A stretch of DNA of 64,000 bases from Ensifer sp. LC11 (GCF_001695835.1 NZ_MBSO01000004.1:62001-126000); one strand, 5' to 3'; counted from the stretch's first letter, positions 16,777 to 25,528 are shown. Notes: generated from the letters alone by a model not told the origin. Made by a program: numbers and translations.

Positions 16777-16914
16777 TTAGCGGCCGTAAACGGCAGCCTG
16801 GATCTGCGAACGGGACAGACCGATATCGCTCAGTGCATGGTCGTCGAGAGCGTTCAGCTCGCGGATCGCACGGCGGGTCTTCGCATATTCCATGATCTTC
16901 TGACGGATCTTCAT
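16777..16914 (-). CDS. DUF1127 small protein
   Basis: A 45-residue basic protein, MKIRQKIMEY at the start and LDDHALSDIGLSRSQI near the end, which is the DUF1127 (YjiS-like) signature. These arginine-rich small proteins are abundant in Rhizobiales; published work in Agrobacterium and Rhodobacter links them to phosphate metabolism, RNA turnover and stress responses. GGAG lies 8 bases before the ATG at 16912-16914. A perfect TAGGCATTTGCCTA palindrome 33 bp upstream may be a control site. It is a stand-alone gene, convergent with the VOC gene. Confidence 0.9.
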   Translation of the reverse strand: MKIRQKIMEYAKTRRAIRELNALDDHALSDIGLSRSQIQAAVYGR

Positions 16915-17267
16915 CTTTAACACTCCATACTTGAACGAGCGTTAGATAGGCATTTGCCTAAAATTTGAGTACCGCCGCGATTGCAGATTAGGCATGCGCA
17001 AGACGCGTAGCCGGTTAACGAATTTTTGCCACTTTCTTCATTCGGCGTAGCGACGAACCCCAATGTTTCTCACGGGGACTTGACGGTCTGGTCTGTCGAA
17101 ACCGTATCACCTACGTCGAAAATTAAATTAGCCGGCTGGCATGTGCGGCGGCTTGTCACTCAGTGACAATACAACCTTAAGGATTTGCATTGATGAGAAT
17201 TCAGGCGCTTTGCGCCGCATGACAGGCAAACGACACCGCCCCTCCTCCCCTTGGCAAAGGGGATGAA
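16915..17267. other. Intergenic region upstream of DUF1127 gene, with palindrome
   Basis: No gene is seen here. The region is less GC-rich than its surroundings. It holds the palindrome TAGGCATTTGCCTA (16947-16960) and a further TAGGCA half (16989-16994), both upstream of the DUF1127 start, plus a short CCCCTT-GGCA-AAGGGG hairpin near 17246-17262. A promoter for the DUF1127 gene must lie here but no clear hexamer pair stands out. Confidence 0.5.
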
Positions 17268-17288
17268 GAGGCTCGCGGCGCGAGCCTC
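17268..17288 (-). terminator. Hairpin downstream of pheA
   Basis: GAGGCTCGC and GCGAGCCTC form a perfect 9-bp stem with a 3-nt loop, 43 bp after the pheA stop. On the minus strand it is followed by TTCATCC, a weak T-tract. Confidence 0.6.
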
Positions 17289-17331
17289 GCTGTCATTGAG
17301 AATGAACCGATGCTGGCGGGGCGGGCCCGCT

Positions 17332-18186
17332 TCAGAGCACGCCGCGCATCGGGTGCGCCTTGTAGGTACCGAGGATACGGACCTTTTCGGAGAAGAAGCG
17401 CAACTCATCCATCGCGTGGCGCACGCCGATATCATCCGGATGTCCCTCGATGTCGGCATAGAACTGGGTGGCTACGAACTTGCCGCCGAGCTGGTAGCTC
17501 TCGAGCTTCGTCATGTTGATGCCGTTGGTGGCAAAACCGCCCATGGCCTTGTAGAGGGCTGCCGGAATGTTGCGGACGTTGAAGACGAAGGTGGTGATGA
17601 TCACCTCGTCGTCTGCGGCGCGCGACGCACGGCCCTCCTCACGTGAAAGCACGACGAAACGCGTGACGTTGCTTTCGGTGTCCTCGACGTTTTCAGCAAT
17701 GATTTCGAGCCCGTAGAGATCGGCGGCGAGCCGCGGGGCGAGTGCTGCCATCGTGCGGTCGCCCTTTTCCGATACAAGCTTGGCGGCGCCCGCTGTATCG
17801 CCGGCGACGACCGGCTTCCAGCCATTGGCGCGCACGATCTTGCGGCACTGGCCGAGTGCATGGATGTGGCTGTGGACGGTGCGAACCTCGTCGCGGGTCA
17901 CGCCGGGCAGCACCATCAGCTGAAAACGGATCGGCATGAAGTATTCGCCGACGATGTGCAGCCGCGATTCCGGCAAGAGGTGGTGGATGTCCGCCACACG
18001 GCCGGCGATCGTGTTCTCGATCGGGATCATCGCCAGATCGGCGTCACCGTTCTCGACCGCGACGAAGGCATCCTCGAAGGTCTGGCAGGGCAGCGGCTCC
18101 ATCGACGGGAACATGTCGCGGCAGGCCATGTCGGAATTGGCGCCATAATCGCCCTGGAAGGAAATCCTGTTGGTCTTAGCGGTCAC
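17332..18186 (-). CDS. pheA: Prephenate dehydratase with ACT domain
   Basis: PheA converts prephenate to phenylpyruvate in phenylalanine synthesis. The 284-residue, monofunctional protein has the two-lobed dehydratase domain (ISFQGDYGANSD, VPIENTIAGRV-type segment, and the catalytic TRF in SNVTRFVVLS) and a C-terminal ACT domain (NIPAALYKAMGGFATNGINMTKLESY) for phenylalanine feedback. The ACT motif usually written ESRP reads ESYQ here. No chorismate mutase domain is fused. The GTG at 18184-18186 is the start, with AAGGAAGAG upstream; it lies 22 bp after kdsB, so both are one transcript. Confidence 0.95.
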   Translation of the reverse strand: MTAKTNRISFQGDYGANSDMACRDMFPSMEPLPCQTFEDAFVAVENGDADLAMIPIENTIAGRVADIHHLLPESRLHIVGEYFMPIRFQLMVLPGVTRDEVRTVHSHIHALGQCRKIVRANGWKPVVAGDTAGAAKLVSEKGDRTMAALAPRLAADLYGLEIIAENVEDTESNVTRFVVLSREEGRASRAADDEVIITTFVFNVRNIPAALYKAMGGFATNGINMTKLESYQLGGKFVATQFYADIEGHPDDIGVRHAMDELRFFSEKVRILGTYKAHPMRGVL

Positions 18187-18208
18187 GTTCTCTTCCTTCT
18201 CGGGTTCT

Positions 18209-18967
18209 TTACGGGTGAATTCGGGCGGACAGAATACGGCGGGCTTTTTCCAGCTCCACGGGCGTGTCGACGCCAAGCGGAACCGAGTCGACGATCTCGG
18301 CATCGATGCGCATGCCCGCTTCGAGCGCCCGCAGCTGTTCCAGTGATTCGCGGCGTTCGAGCACGGAAGGGGCAAGCGCAACGAACCGCTCGAGTGCCTT
18401 GCGGCGATAGGCATAGAGGCCGATGTGGTGATAGAGGGGGCCGTCGCCATAGGGCGCCGTGGCGCGGGTAAAGTAAAGCGCACGCAGCCGGGTGTCGGAA
18501 AGGGGCGAACCGACGACCTTGACGATGTTCGGATTGGTCTTCTCGCTCTCTTCGGTGATCGCCACCGTCAGCGTCGCGATGTCGGTGCCGGCGTTTTCGA
18601 GCGGGTTCAGCGCCGCGCGGATCGAGGCCGGCTCGACCGTCGGCAGATCGCCCTGCACGTTGATGACGATCTCGGCCCTGCCGTCCGGATCGGCCTTCTG
18701 CAGCGCCTCGTAGATCCGGTCGGAGCCGGACTGATGATCGATGCGGGTCATGATCGCTTCGAAGCCGGCGTCGCGCACCACGTCAAGGACTTCTTGATTG
18801 TCGACGGCGACGACCACGCGGCCGACCTCCGCTTCGCTGGCGCGCTTTGCCACCTGGACGATCATCGGCAGGCCGCAAATATCGGCGAGCGGCTTGCCGG
18901 GCAGGCGTGTCGAGGCCATGCGTGCCGGGATGAGCACGATGGCCCTACCTGAATTTTCGCGATTCAT
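18209..18967 (-). CDS. kdsB: 3-deoxy-manno-octulosonate cytidylyltransferase
   Basis: KdsB activates KDO as CMP-KDO for lipopolysaccharide core synthesis. The 252-residue product has the nucleotide-binding N-terminus [15 protein letters not shown], the motifs [11 protein letters not shown] and [11 protein letters not shown] (Mg-binding aspartate) and the substrate-binding segment [11 protein letters not shown]. Length matches E. coli KdsB. It is the first gene of the kdsB-pheA unit and is divergent from the cytochrome c gene, 157 bp away. Confidence 0.97.
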   Translation of the reverse strand: MNRENSGRAIVLIPARMASTRLPGKPLADICGLPMIVQVAKRASEAEVGRVVVAVDNQEVLDVVRDAGFEAIMTRIDHQSGSDRIYEALQKADPDGRAEIVINVQGDLPTVEPASIRAALNPLENAGTDIATLTVAITEESEKTNPNIVKVVGSPLSDTRLRALYFTRATAPYGDGPLYHHIGLYAYRRKALERFVALAPSVLERRESLEQLRALEAGMRIDAEIVDSVPLGVDTPVELEKARRILSARIHP

Positions 18968-19123
18968 GATCTGGCCTTCAAAAGCCCCGCTGAAAGTGTC
19001 AATAAGTCTCAGTTAGGGGCCGATAATCACTGTTGCAACGCAGAGCCAAAAGACATAGGTTCCGCGCGATTTCAAGATAGGCCGGGTTTTTGTTTGCGCC
19101 GGTGGCAAAGGGAGCGTTTGCAG

Positions 19124-19792
19124 ATGAATTCATATGTGAACATGGGCGTGGGTGCCTTTTTGGGGACGGTCTTCGTTCTGATGTCCGTGTCCATTGCATC
19201 GGAAGGCATTTTCCATTCCGAAGCTCCCGAAAAGGAAGGCTTTGCGATCGTTGCCGAAGAAGGCACGTCTGAAGCCGGCGCCGGTGGTGGCGCAGAAGTC
19301 GAAGTCGATATCAAGCCGCTGCTGCTCAAGGCCGACGCTGCTGCCGGCGAAGCCGTATTCAAGAAATGCGCGAGCTGTCACACCGCCGACAAGGGCGGCG
19401 CAAACAAAGTCGGTCCGAACCTCTGGGGCCTCGTCAACCGTCCGATCGCCTCGCATGAGGGCTTCAGCTACTCGGCCGGCATGAAGACCTTTGCCGAAGG
19501 CGGCAAGGTCGTCTGGGACTACGACCACCTCAGCTACTTCATCGAAGCACCGAAGAAGCACGTTCCGGGCACCGCCATGGGCTTTGCCGGCGTCAAGAAG
19601 CCTGACGAGCGTGCCAACCTGATCGCCTGGCTGCGCGAGCAGGCCGATTCGCCGGCGGCACTTCCGGATGCGGCGGCCGCTGCCGAGGCGGCACCAGCTG
19701 CCGGCGCCGAAGGCGCCAAGCCGGCTGAAGGCCAGGCCGCTCCGGCCACGGAAGTCAAGCCGGCCGAAGGCCAACCCGCACCGGCGCACTGA
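19124..19792 (+). CDS. cycM: Membrane-anchored c-type cytochrome, CycM-like
   Basis: A 222-residue cytochrome with an uncleaved N-terminal membrane anchor (about residues 8-25), a periplasmic class I haem c domain (CASCH at 82-86; the axial methionine is in PGTAMGFAG) and a Pro/Ala/Glu-rich tail. In Bradyrhizobium, CycM passes electrons from the bc1 complex to the aa3-type oxidase; the same job is inferred here. The ATG at 19124 has AAGGGAG about 9 bases upstream. It is divergent from kdsB and followed by a strong terminator. Confidence 0.93.
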   Translation: MNSYVNMGVGAFLGTVFVLMSVSIASEGIFHSEAPEKEGFAIVAEEGTSEAGAGGGAEVEVDIKPLLLKADAAAGEAVFKKCASCHTADKGGANKVGPNLWGLVNRPIASHEGFSYSAGMKTFAEGGKVVWDYDHLSYFIEAPKKHVPGTAMGFAGVKKPDERANLIAWLREQADSPAALPDAAAAAEAAPAAGAEGAKPAEGQAAPATEVKPAEGQPAPAH

Positions 19793-19818
19793 GCCAAGCG
19801 GTCAAGCAATGACTTTTC

Positions 19819-19853
19819 AAAAGGCCCGGCTCGCTCCGGGCCTTTTCGTTTTT
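19819..19853 (+). terminator. Rho-independent terminator of cycM
   Basis: AAAAGGCCCGG pairs with CCGGGCCTTTT around CTCGCT, followed by CGTTTTT. It lies 26 bp after the stop codon. Confidence 0.9.
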
Positions 19854-20000
19854 CGGGATCAACTGCCCCTTCGTCGAGGCTTCTTCGTCGACTGCTCCGC
19901 GCAAAGCGGCAACAGCAAGAGGCACGCTTCCGGATGAAACACTTTCAAAATACCGGCAAGGCGGTCCAGCAACAGATCCGGCCTATGAACCCTGGAGCAC

Positions 20001-20945
20001 TTACACCAAGAGGTAGGCCCACACCGAAACGCTGATAACGCCGAGTGCGGTCGTCAGCGTGATGGTCGACGATGCAAGCGCGTGACCGACGTTGAAGTGA
20101 TTGGCGATCAGCCAGGCATTGACGCCTGTCGGCACCGCCGAGGTCAGCACCAGCGCCGTTGTCCAATTGTCGTTAAGCCCGAGCAGATGGCAGCTCGCAT
20201 AGACGACTGCGGGCATGACCACGAGTTTCAAGGCGCTGGTCGCCGAGGCAAGCCCGATATTGCCGGCAAGGCCGTATTTGTCGAGCGCCATGCCGATCGA
20301 GATCAGCGCCGCGGGTGCTGCCATCGACGCCAACTGATCGACCACGGTCTTGACCGGCCCGCCGAGCGGCTGGCCGACGAGATGAAACGCCGCGCCTGAC
20401 ACCAGACCGATAACCAGCGGGTTGCGCACCAGGTTGCGGGCAACACCGGCGAGAAGGTGAAGCCGGCTTTGGCCCGGCTTGCCGCTGGTGCGACGCTCCG
20501 CGCGTTCCATCAACAACGTGCCTGCGATCATCATGACGGGCAGATGCACGGAGAGCAGGATCGAAATCGCAACAATGCCGTCTTCGCCGACGATGCGCGA
20601 CACCAGCGGCAGCCCGATGAAAACGGTGTTGGCGAAGGCCGAGGAAACACCGGCCAGCACGCCGACGCGCGCGTCACGGCCGAACAGGAACCGTGCACTC
20701 AGATGCCCCGCCGCCCAGGTCACCGCAACGCCGGAGAAATAGGCGACCCAGAGCGGCCAGGGCGAACCGTCCTTGAAATCCGCCTCGGCGATCGTGCGAA
20801 ACAACAGGATGGGGACGGCGACGCGAAAAACGAATTCCCCGAGCGCCTCGCCGACTGCAGGTTTCAGATAGCCTGACCGAACCAGCAGCCAGCCGGCGAG
20901 GATCAGGATGAAGATGGGCAGAACGTTCTGGAAGATGTCGGACAT
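20001..20945 (-). CDS. AEC-family (auxin efflux carrier-like) transporter
   Basis: A 314-residue membrane protein with about ten hydrophobic helices. N-terminal ILPIF-type segment and GEFVFRVAVPILLFRTIAEADF, plus the C-terminal NLGVAAALVLTSAVPTGVNAWLIANHF-like pattern, mark the AEC family, which transports malate, malonate or other carboxylates. The substrate is not evident and no enzyme gene is adjacent. The ATG at 20943-20945 is chosen: AAGG lies 8 bases upstream and the protein begins MSDIFQNVLPIFILI as family members do. Confidence 0.85.
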   Translation of the reverse strand: MSDIFQNVLPIFILILAGWLLVRSGYLKPAVGEALGEFVFRVAVPILLFRTIAEADFKDGSPWPLWVAYFSGVAVTWAAGHLSARFLFGRDARVGVLAGVSSAFANTVFIGLPLVSRIVGEDGIVAISILLSVHLPVMMIAGTLLMERAERRTSGKPGQSRLHLLAGVARNLVRNPLVIGLVSGAAFHLVGQPLGGPVKTVVDQLASMAAPAALISIGMALDKYGLAGNIGLASATSALKLVVMPAVVYASCHLLGLNDNWTTALVLTSAVPTGVNAWLIANHFNVGHALASSTITLTTALGVISVSVWAYLLV

Positions 20946-21104
20946 GCGCGGGCCTTGGGATGGTCCTCTCAGCAATAGCCGCCTTCACACGTGCGCCGCA
21001 AGCGCGTGCGAAAGAGGGAACCATCAGCAACCGCAGGCGTTCCCGAAAGACATAAGTTCAGACATGGCAAGACTTGTGGTCCGAAAGGCTTAAGGAAAGC
21101 GACC

Positions 21105-21398
21105 ATGCCGCCAGAAAAACCCATCTATGCCCATCGGGACGACGATCCGCATCTCACGGATGACGCGCTTGCCGACAAGGTCCTGCGCTTCATCGGTTAT
21201 GCGACGTTGATCGACACGAGCGAAATCTCGGTGATCGCGCTCGGCGAGATCGTGGTTCTTTCCGGCGAGGTCGCGAGCGAAACGGACATCCGCTGCGCCG
21301 GCGACGCGGCGGCATCGGTGAGCGGCGTCTCCAGCGTCGAAAACCGGCTCACGGTCAAGCCGGGCCAAACCAGACCAGACGAGGCCGGGGATGGCTAA
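21105..21398 (+). CDS. BON-domain protein
   Basis: A 97-residue protein whose centre fits a BON domain: ALADKVLRFIGYATLIDTSEISVIALGEIVVLSGEVASETDIRCAGDAAASVSGVSSVENRLTV, with the typical glycine-rich strand (LSGEV) and the V-x-x-V-x-N-x-L end. BON domains bind lipids or membranes in OsmY-type stress proteins, but there is no signal peptide here, so it may be cytoplasmic. AAGGA lies 8 bases before the ATG. Stand-alone gene. Confidence 0.85.
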   Translation: MPPEKPIYAHRDDDPHLTDDALADKVLRFIGYATLIDTSEISVIALGEIVVLSGEVASETDIRCAGDAAASVSGVSSVENRLTVKPGQTRPDEAGDG

Positions 21399-21646
21399 CC
21401 CCCATCCGACGGTTGCCGCGCGCAAGGCCGGATGATAGGACAGCCCACCATTGGCCGACGACACGGCTGGCGATATCGCCAGCAGCACGCCCAGGGAGCC
21501 GCCCATGAGGACTGACAAGTCAGCAACCAGGTAAGCCGCAACGACTGTTGAAAGTTGTTGCGGCGTCTGTCGGCTCATATCCCAGAGTATTGTGAGAACG
21601 TGGCAGGTCGCCGCCGAATGTTACCCATTTGCGCGGATGTTTTATC

Positions 21647-22849
21647 ATGCCCGATCACAACCACCTTACCTGGCCCTATTCGCTTCCGGCAGCGCTGCTG
21701 CTGATGGCGCCATTCGATATCCTGGCGTCGCTTGCGATGGACATCTATCTGCCTGTCGTGCCTGAAATGCCCGATATTCTCGGCACGTCTCCTGCAATCG
21801 TGCAGTTGACGCTCAGCCTCTATATGCTGCTGTTGGGTCTTGGCCAGGTCCTCTTCGGCCCGCTCTCCGACCGCTTCGGCCGCCGTCCGGTGCTTCTCGG
21901 TGGCGCGACCTTGTTTGCCCTCTCGTCGCTGGGACTGGCAGTCACGAGCTCGGCGCCCGTCTTCGTGGCGCTCCGTCTCGCGCAGGCAACCGGTGCCTCT
22001 GCCGCGCTGGTCGCGACCTTCGCGACCGTACGTGACGTCTATGCCACGCGTCCGGAAGGCGTGACGATCTATGGCCTTTTCAGCGCCATGCTCTCCTTCG
22101 TGCCGGCGCTTGGGCCGATTGCCGGTGCATTGATATCAGGGGCGCTTGGATGGCAGGCGATCTTTCTGACGCTCGGTATCATCGGCCTCGCCGCGCTCGG
22201 CCAAGCTTTGCTGCGCTGGCCCGAAACGCGGCCCGCCACCTCGAGAAACGTGCAGCCAGGCTTCGCGCCCATTCTGAGCAATGGCGCATTCTGGACCTAT
22301 ACACTCGGCTCCAGCACGGCGATGGGCGCGTTCTTCGTGTTCTTCTCGACGGCGCCGCGCCTGCTCATCGATCGCGCCGGCTATTCTGAGCTGGGCTTCA
22401 GCCTGGCCTTTGCCACAGCCGCAATGGTGATGATCGTGACCACGCGTTTCGCCAAGGGCTTCGTCGCCCGTTTTGGCACCGCCGGCTGCCTCGCTCGCGG
22501 CATGGCGCTCCTGATGTCAGGCGGCCTGCTGCTTGCGGCCGGCGAAGTCGTCACCACGCCCTGCTTTGCGAGCTTCGTGCTGCCAATGTGGGTGATTGCC
22601 GTCGGCATCGTCATGACGGCGTCTGTGACCGCAAACGGCGCGCTCAAGGCCTTCGACGCAATCGCGGGAACCGCTGTGGCGCTTTACTTCTCGATCCAGA
22701 GCCTGATCGTCGGCCTCATCGGCACCGGCGCCGTGCTGCTGCTCGGGGGTGACACGGCCTGGCCGCTGGTCGGCTATTGCCTGATCATGGCCACGGTCAC
22801 GCTTGCCGCGCTGGCACGGCTGAACTGGCGCGAAAGGCAACCTGCCTAA
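21647..22849 (+). CDS. FloR/CmlA-like Bcr/CflA-family multidrug (phenicol) exporter
   Basis: A 400-residue, 12-helix drug/H+ antiporter. Its N-terminus, LPAALLLMAPFDILASLAMD, and the following YLPVVP, TLSLYM, GPLSDRFGRRPVLLGGAT, VATFATVRDVYATRPEGV and ALGPIAGALI are, from memory, nearly identical in long stretches to the florfenicol exporter FloR and related CmlA. Length (FloR about 404) also agrees. Phenicol efflux is therefore likely, though expression and specificity are not shown. No mobile-element sequence flanks it, so it looks like a resident chromosomal gene. The ATG at 21647 is preferred over an upstream TTG; the ribosome-binding site is weak. Confidence 0.85.
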   Translation: MPDHNHLTWPYSLPAALLLMAPFDILASLAMDIYLPVVPEMPDILGTSPAIVQLTLSLYMLLLGLGQVLFGPLSDRFGRRPVLLGGATLFALSSLGLAVTSSAPVFVALRLAQATGASAALVATFATVRDVYATRPEGVTIYGLFSAMLSFVPALGPIAGALISGALGWQAIFLTLGIIGLAALGQALLRWPETRPATSRNVQPGFAPILSNGAFWTYTLGSSTAMGAFFVFFSTAPRLLIDRAGYSELGFSLAFATAAMVMIVTTRFAKGFVARFGTAGCLARGMALLMSGGLLLAAGEVVTTPCFASFVLPMWVIAVGIVMTASVTANGALKAFDAIAGTAVALYFSIQSLIVGLIGTGAVLLLGGDTAWPLVGYCLIMATVTLAALARLNWRERQPA

Positions 22850-22931
22850 AACCGGCCCCGGAACAGGCCCTCTGTTCCGGGGATCCCACCCGCCGAAAGG
22901 CGATATCGCCCGACAAGCCAAACAACGCCCC

Positions 22932-22962
22932 TTGACCTCGCCCATGGGGCAGGCCTCAGACT
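22932..22962 (+). promoter_or_regulatory. MerR-type promoter with operator dyad
   Basis: TTGACC (22932-22937) and CAGACT (22957-22962) are 19 bp apart, the long spacer typical of MerR-controlled promoters. Between them sits a dyad CCT-N2-CCCATGGG-N2-AGG. The start codon begins six bases after the -10 box, so the mRNA would be leaderless. Confidence 0.6.
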
Positions 22963-22968
22963 TGCCTC

Positions 22969-23775
22969 ATGACCGATTCTTACTTCCTCCCCGGCCGCTT
23001 CGGCGCCGCCACCCGACTGTCACCGAAGGCCCTCAGGCTCTATGCCGAGCAAGGTTTGCTCGTTCCCGCCCATGTCGATCCGGCGACGGGCTATCGCTAC
23101 TACGCGGCCGCGCAAGCGGGCCGCGCGCGACTGATCGCCCGGCTGCGGCAACTGGGCCTGCCGATCGCGCGGATCGCACGCCTGATCGAGCTCCCGCCCG
23201 AAGCTCGCCTCGCCGAGCTGCACGCCTGGCTGGAGGTGCAGACCAAGCGGCTCGAAGAGCAGTCCGAGCTGGTGGAGGCGATCGTCAGGCAATCGAGTGG
23301 CGGCGATGATCCGCTTATCGGCGCTGTCCGTGTGCGAGACGTTGCCGCTTCGAAACTCGTCTACCGGCAAGGTCATGTGAGCGTTGATGCGCTCGAGGCC
23401 TTCACGCAAAGCGCCGAGGCGGAGATCCGCGCCTATCTCGCGCGATGCGGGAAAAGCGATAGCGGACCGATGACGCTGCACTTCCACGAACCGGTCAACC
23501 ACGACGGCAAAGGTCTCGTCGAAGTCGCGCTTCCCTATAGCGGCAGCCTCGAACCATCGGGCGATCTGCGCATCCGGTTTCAGCCGGAAGGGCGCGAAGC
23601 GTATTTGGCGGTGCCGGAAACGCTCGAAACCTTCCCGATGGTGCTTCGCGTCTACGACGCCATCGAGACCTGGTTCGAACAAAGCAGCGATCTCAACTGC
23701 TTCGGCAGCCCCTACGAAACCTATCCCGGCAGCGGCGACGCCCGTTTCGACGTCGCCTATCCCATCGTGCTTTAG
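22969..23775 (+). CDS. MerR-family regulator with effector-binding (GyrI-like) domain
   Basis: A 268-residue regulator. Residues about 8-75 are a MerR winged helix (LSPKALRLYAEQGLLVPAHVDPATGYRYY, then QAGRARLIARLRQLGLPIARI), followed by a dimerisation helix and a C-terminal GyrI/BmrR-like effector domain (about 115-268). It has no upstream Shine-Dalgarno site but a MerR-type promoter ending six bases before its ATG, pointing to autoregulation and a leaderless message. The next gene, 42 bp away, encodes a cysteine-peptidase-like protein; the pair may form one response unit. Effector unknown. Confidence 0.87.
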   Translation: MTDSYFLPGRFGAATRLSPKALRLYAEQGLLVPAHVDPATGYRYYAAAQAGRARLIARLRQLGLPIARIARLIELPPEARLAELHAWLEVQTKRLEEQSELVEAIVRQSSGGDDPLIGAVRVRDVAASKLVYRQGHVSVDALEAFTQSAEAEIRAYLARCGKSDSGPMTLHFHEPVNHDGKGLVEVALPYSGSLEPSGDLRIRFQPEGREAYLAVPETLETFPMVLRVYDAIETWFEQSSDLNCFGSPYETYPGSGDARFDVAYPIVL

Positions 23776-23817
23776 CGTAAGCCACTTCTTTCCCCGACCA
23801 TTCAAGGATTCCATCCG

Positions 23818-24747
23818 ATGCAGCACGTTCCCTATGTGGGCTCCGGCCCCTATTGCTATGCCAATTCCTTCGCCATGATGTTCGGCGATGCGGCGCCCTC
23901 CACCGCCGTGATCGAATTTTCCACCAGCAGCCCCTTCGGCATGCAGCTCATCGGCGGCTCGCTGCCGTTCTTCGATCCCTATGGCTGGGACCCGGAGGCC
24001 GGGTTCGACGGCGCGCTCGAGGCGCTCGGCTGGACGTCCGAGATCAGCAAGGGCGGCGATGCCGAAGACGCGCTTTCCCGCCTCCGCTCGGCACTGAAGG
24101 ACGGCCCTGTCTGGGTGGGGCCGGTGGAGATGGGCCATCTGCGGCATCAGCCCGGCATGACCGGGCCGATCGAGGCCGACCACTACGTTGTGGCGCTCAC
24201 GCTCGACGAAGAACGGGTGCTCATGCACGATCCGCAAGGTTATCCCTACGCGGCGCTGCCAATCGGCGATTTCATGGCAGCCTGGGAAGCGAAGACGCTT
24301 ACCTATGGAGAGCCGTTTACGATGCGGTGGGGCTTCCGTCGCGTCGCAGACGTCTCGGAGCCTGATGCGATCCGGGCCTCGACACCGGCGGCGATCCATT
24401 GGTTGTCGATGCGGACGGACCGGCCGATGCCTGCAGGCAGCTTCGGCAACGCAGACGCTGCCGAAGCACTTGCGGCGCTGATCGAGGGTGGTTGCGACAA
24501 AGACCTGCGGGCGCATCTGATCCACTTCGCCGTTCGCGTCGGCACCCGCCGCGCCGCCGACGCCGCAACCTGCCTGTCGCGCGTCGGGCTTTTGAAATCT
24601 GCCGCCATCGCCGGCGAGCAGGCCCGACTGATCGGCGCGCTGCAGTACCCCTTGGTCGTTCGAAAGGATGGCGAAGCTGCAGAAGCGCTGCGCAGGTTGG
24701 CTCCGACCTACGATCGGCTACTCGCCGCCCTCCGCGGCGGCGAGTAA
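23818..24747 (+). CDS. BtrH-N/C39-like cysteine peptidase-fold protein
   Basis: A 309-residue soluble protein. The N-terminal half has the ordered residues of a papain/C39-like fold: Cys13 in GPYCYANSFAMM, His122 in EADHYVVAL and Asp138 in MHDPQGYPY. This resembles the BtrH N-terminal/C39-like group, some of which are acyltransferases in antibiotic synthesis rather than proteases. The C-terminal half is helical without recognised motifs. No signal peptide. It is co-directional with the MerR regulator 42 bp upstream. Possible roles are amide bond cleavage or transfer on a small molecule sensed by the regulator; this is inference only. Confidence 0.65.
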   Translation: MQHVPYVGSGPYCYANSFAMMFGDAAPSTAVIEFSTSSPFGMQLIGGSLPFFDPYGWDPEAGFDGALEALGWTSEISKGGDAEDALSRLRSALKDGPVWVGPVEMGHLRHQPGMTGPIEADHYVVALTLDEERVLMHDPQGYPYAALPIGDFMAAWEAKTLTYGEPFTMRWGFRRVADVSEPDAIRASTPAAIHWLSMRTDRPMPAGSFGNADAAEALAALIEGGCDKDLRAHLIHFAVRVGTRRAADAATCLSRVGLLKSAAIAGEQARLIGALQYPLVVRKDGEAAEALRRLAPTYDRLLAALRGGE

Positions 24748-24810
24748 GGCGACGGTTGCAAAGCCGTATTCCAGGCAGAAACCAATTCGGACGCTTCTCC
24801 GGAGCGCCGC

Positions 24811-24826
24811 GCGTTCATGTGAACGC
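24811..24826. repeat. Short palindrome and degenerate repeat in a convergent gap
   Basis: GCGTTCATGTGAACGC is a perfect palindrome in the 148-bp gap between convergent genes. The following CTCTAGCACTTTGATCCTGG and GAGCGGGAT resemble fragments of rhizobial intergenic repeats remembered from other genomes. It may end transcription from either side. Confidence 0.3.
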
Positions 24827-24895
24827 ACCAGGACACTCTAGCACTTTGATCCTGGAGCATCTTTCCGCCTCACCTCCACTTGAGAGCGGGATACT

Positions 24896-25519
24896 CTAGG
24901 CAATAAGCTCGGAGAAACTCCTTGGGCGCTCCGACTTCGGACCGCGCACCGCGGCATAGTGAACGCCGACCACACCGTTGCTGTAGTGTTCGCTACCCAT
25001 CAACCGCAGTTCGTTCTTTTCCCTGAGCCGGGCGAACCATGGTTCGCCCGGTGAAACGACCGGATAGACGAAGAAATGATAGCGATCGACCAGACCCAGG
25101 CCGATCACCGTCTGCGCCAGGCTGGCGCCGCCCGAGAGGTGAATATCACCGCCGGGCGCAGCCTTCAGCTCCATCAGATAGCGCGACAAAGCGGCGTCAT
25201 CGAGCGCCACGACCTTTTCGGCGTTGTTCCATGGGCTGATCGCCTGTTCGCCGGCGCGGGAAAACACGATCTTACGATAGTCGTGCATACGTTTGGCCAT
25301 GATACGATTGGTCTCGCCATTCGCGTCATCGGCGAGAGCGCCCGGCCAGTAGCCGACCATCTCCTCGTAGGTCGTTCGACCGACAAGCACAGTGTCGTAG
25401 CCGGCATAGAGCCGGTCGATCGCCCGGTACTGCTCCTCGACGACCGTACCCATCCAGGCAAGCGGGTCGTCCAGCCGGCCATCGAGCGTCGTCATCATCT
25501 GCAGGACGATGTTGCGCAA
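24896..25519 (-). CDS. RibD C-terminal/dihydrofolate-reductase-like protein
   Basis: A 207-residue protein of the RibD_C (DHFR-fold) family: MTTLDGRLDDP at the N-terminus, VLVGRTTYEEMVGYWP, KIVFSRAG and GGDIHLSGGASLAQTVIGLGLVDRYHFFVYPVV. Such stand-alone proteins are probably NADPH-dependent reductases of unknown substrate, not folate enzymes. The start is a TTG at 25517-25519 with AAGGAGG upstream; that site overlaps the stop of the SRPBCC gene, indicating coupled translation. It is the last gene of the arsR-srpbcc-reductase operon, a combination common in soil bacteria. Confidence 0.82.
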   Translation of the reverse strand: MRNIVLQMMTTLDGRLDDPLAWMGTVVEEQYRAIDRLYAGYDTVLVGRTTYEEMVGYWPGALADDANGETNRIMAKRMHDYRKIVFSRAGEQAISPWNNAEKVVALDDAALSRYLMELKAAPGGDIHLSGGASLAQTVIGLGLVDRYHFFVYPVVSPGEPWFARLREKNELRLMGSEHYSNGVVGVHYAAVRGPKSERPRSFSELIA

Positions 25520-25528
25520 ATCGCCTCC

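Noticed and set aside
17095-17135. TTGACG followed by TATCAC as a plus-strand promoter
   Set aside because: The spacing is 19 bp, the -10 is poor, and no plus-strand gene follows.
21400-21578. Hydrophobic minus-strand frame starting MSRQTPQQLSTVVAAYLVAD
   Set aside because: It has two membrane-like stretches and lies in a gene-free gap, but no good ribosome-binding site, and it runs on antisense through the BON gene. It may be a remnant or chance; not supported enough to annotate.
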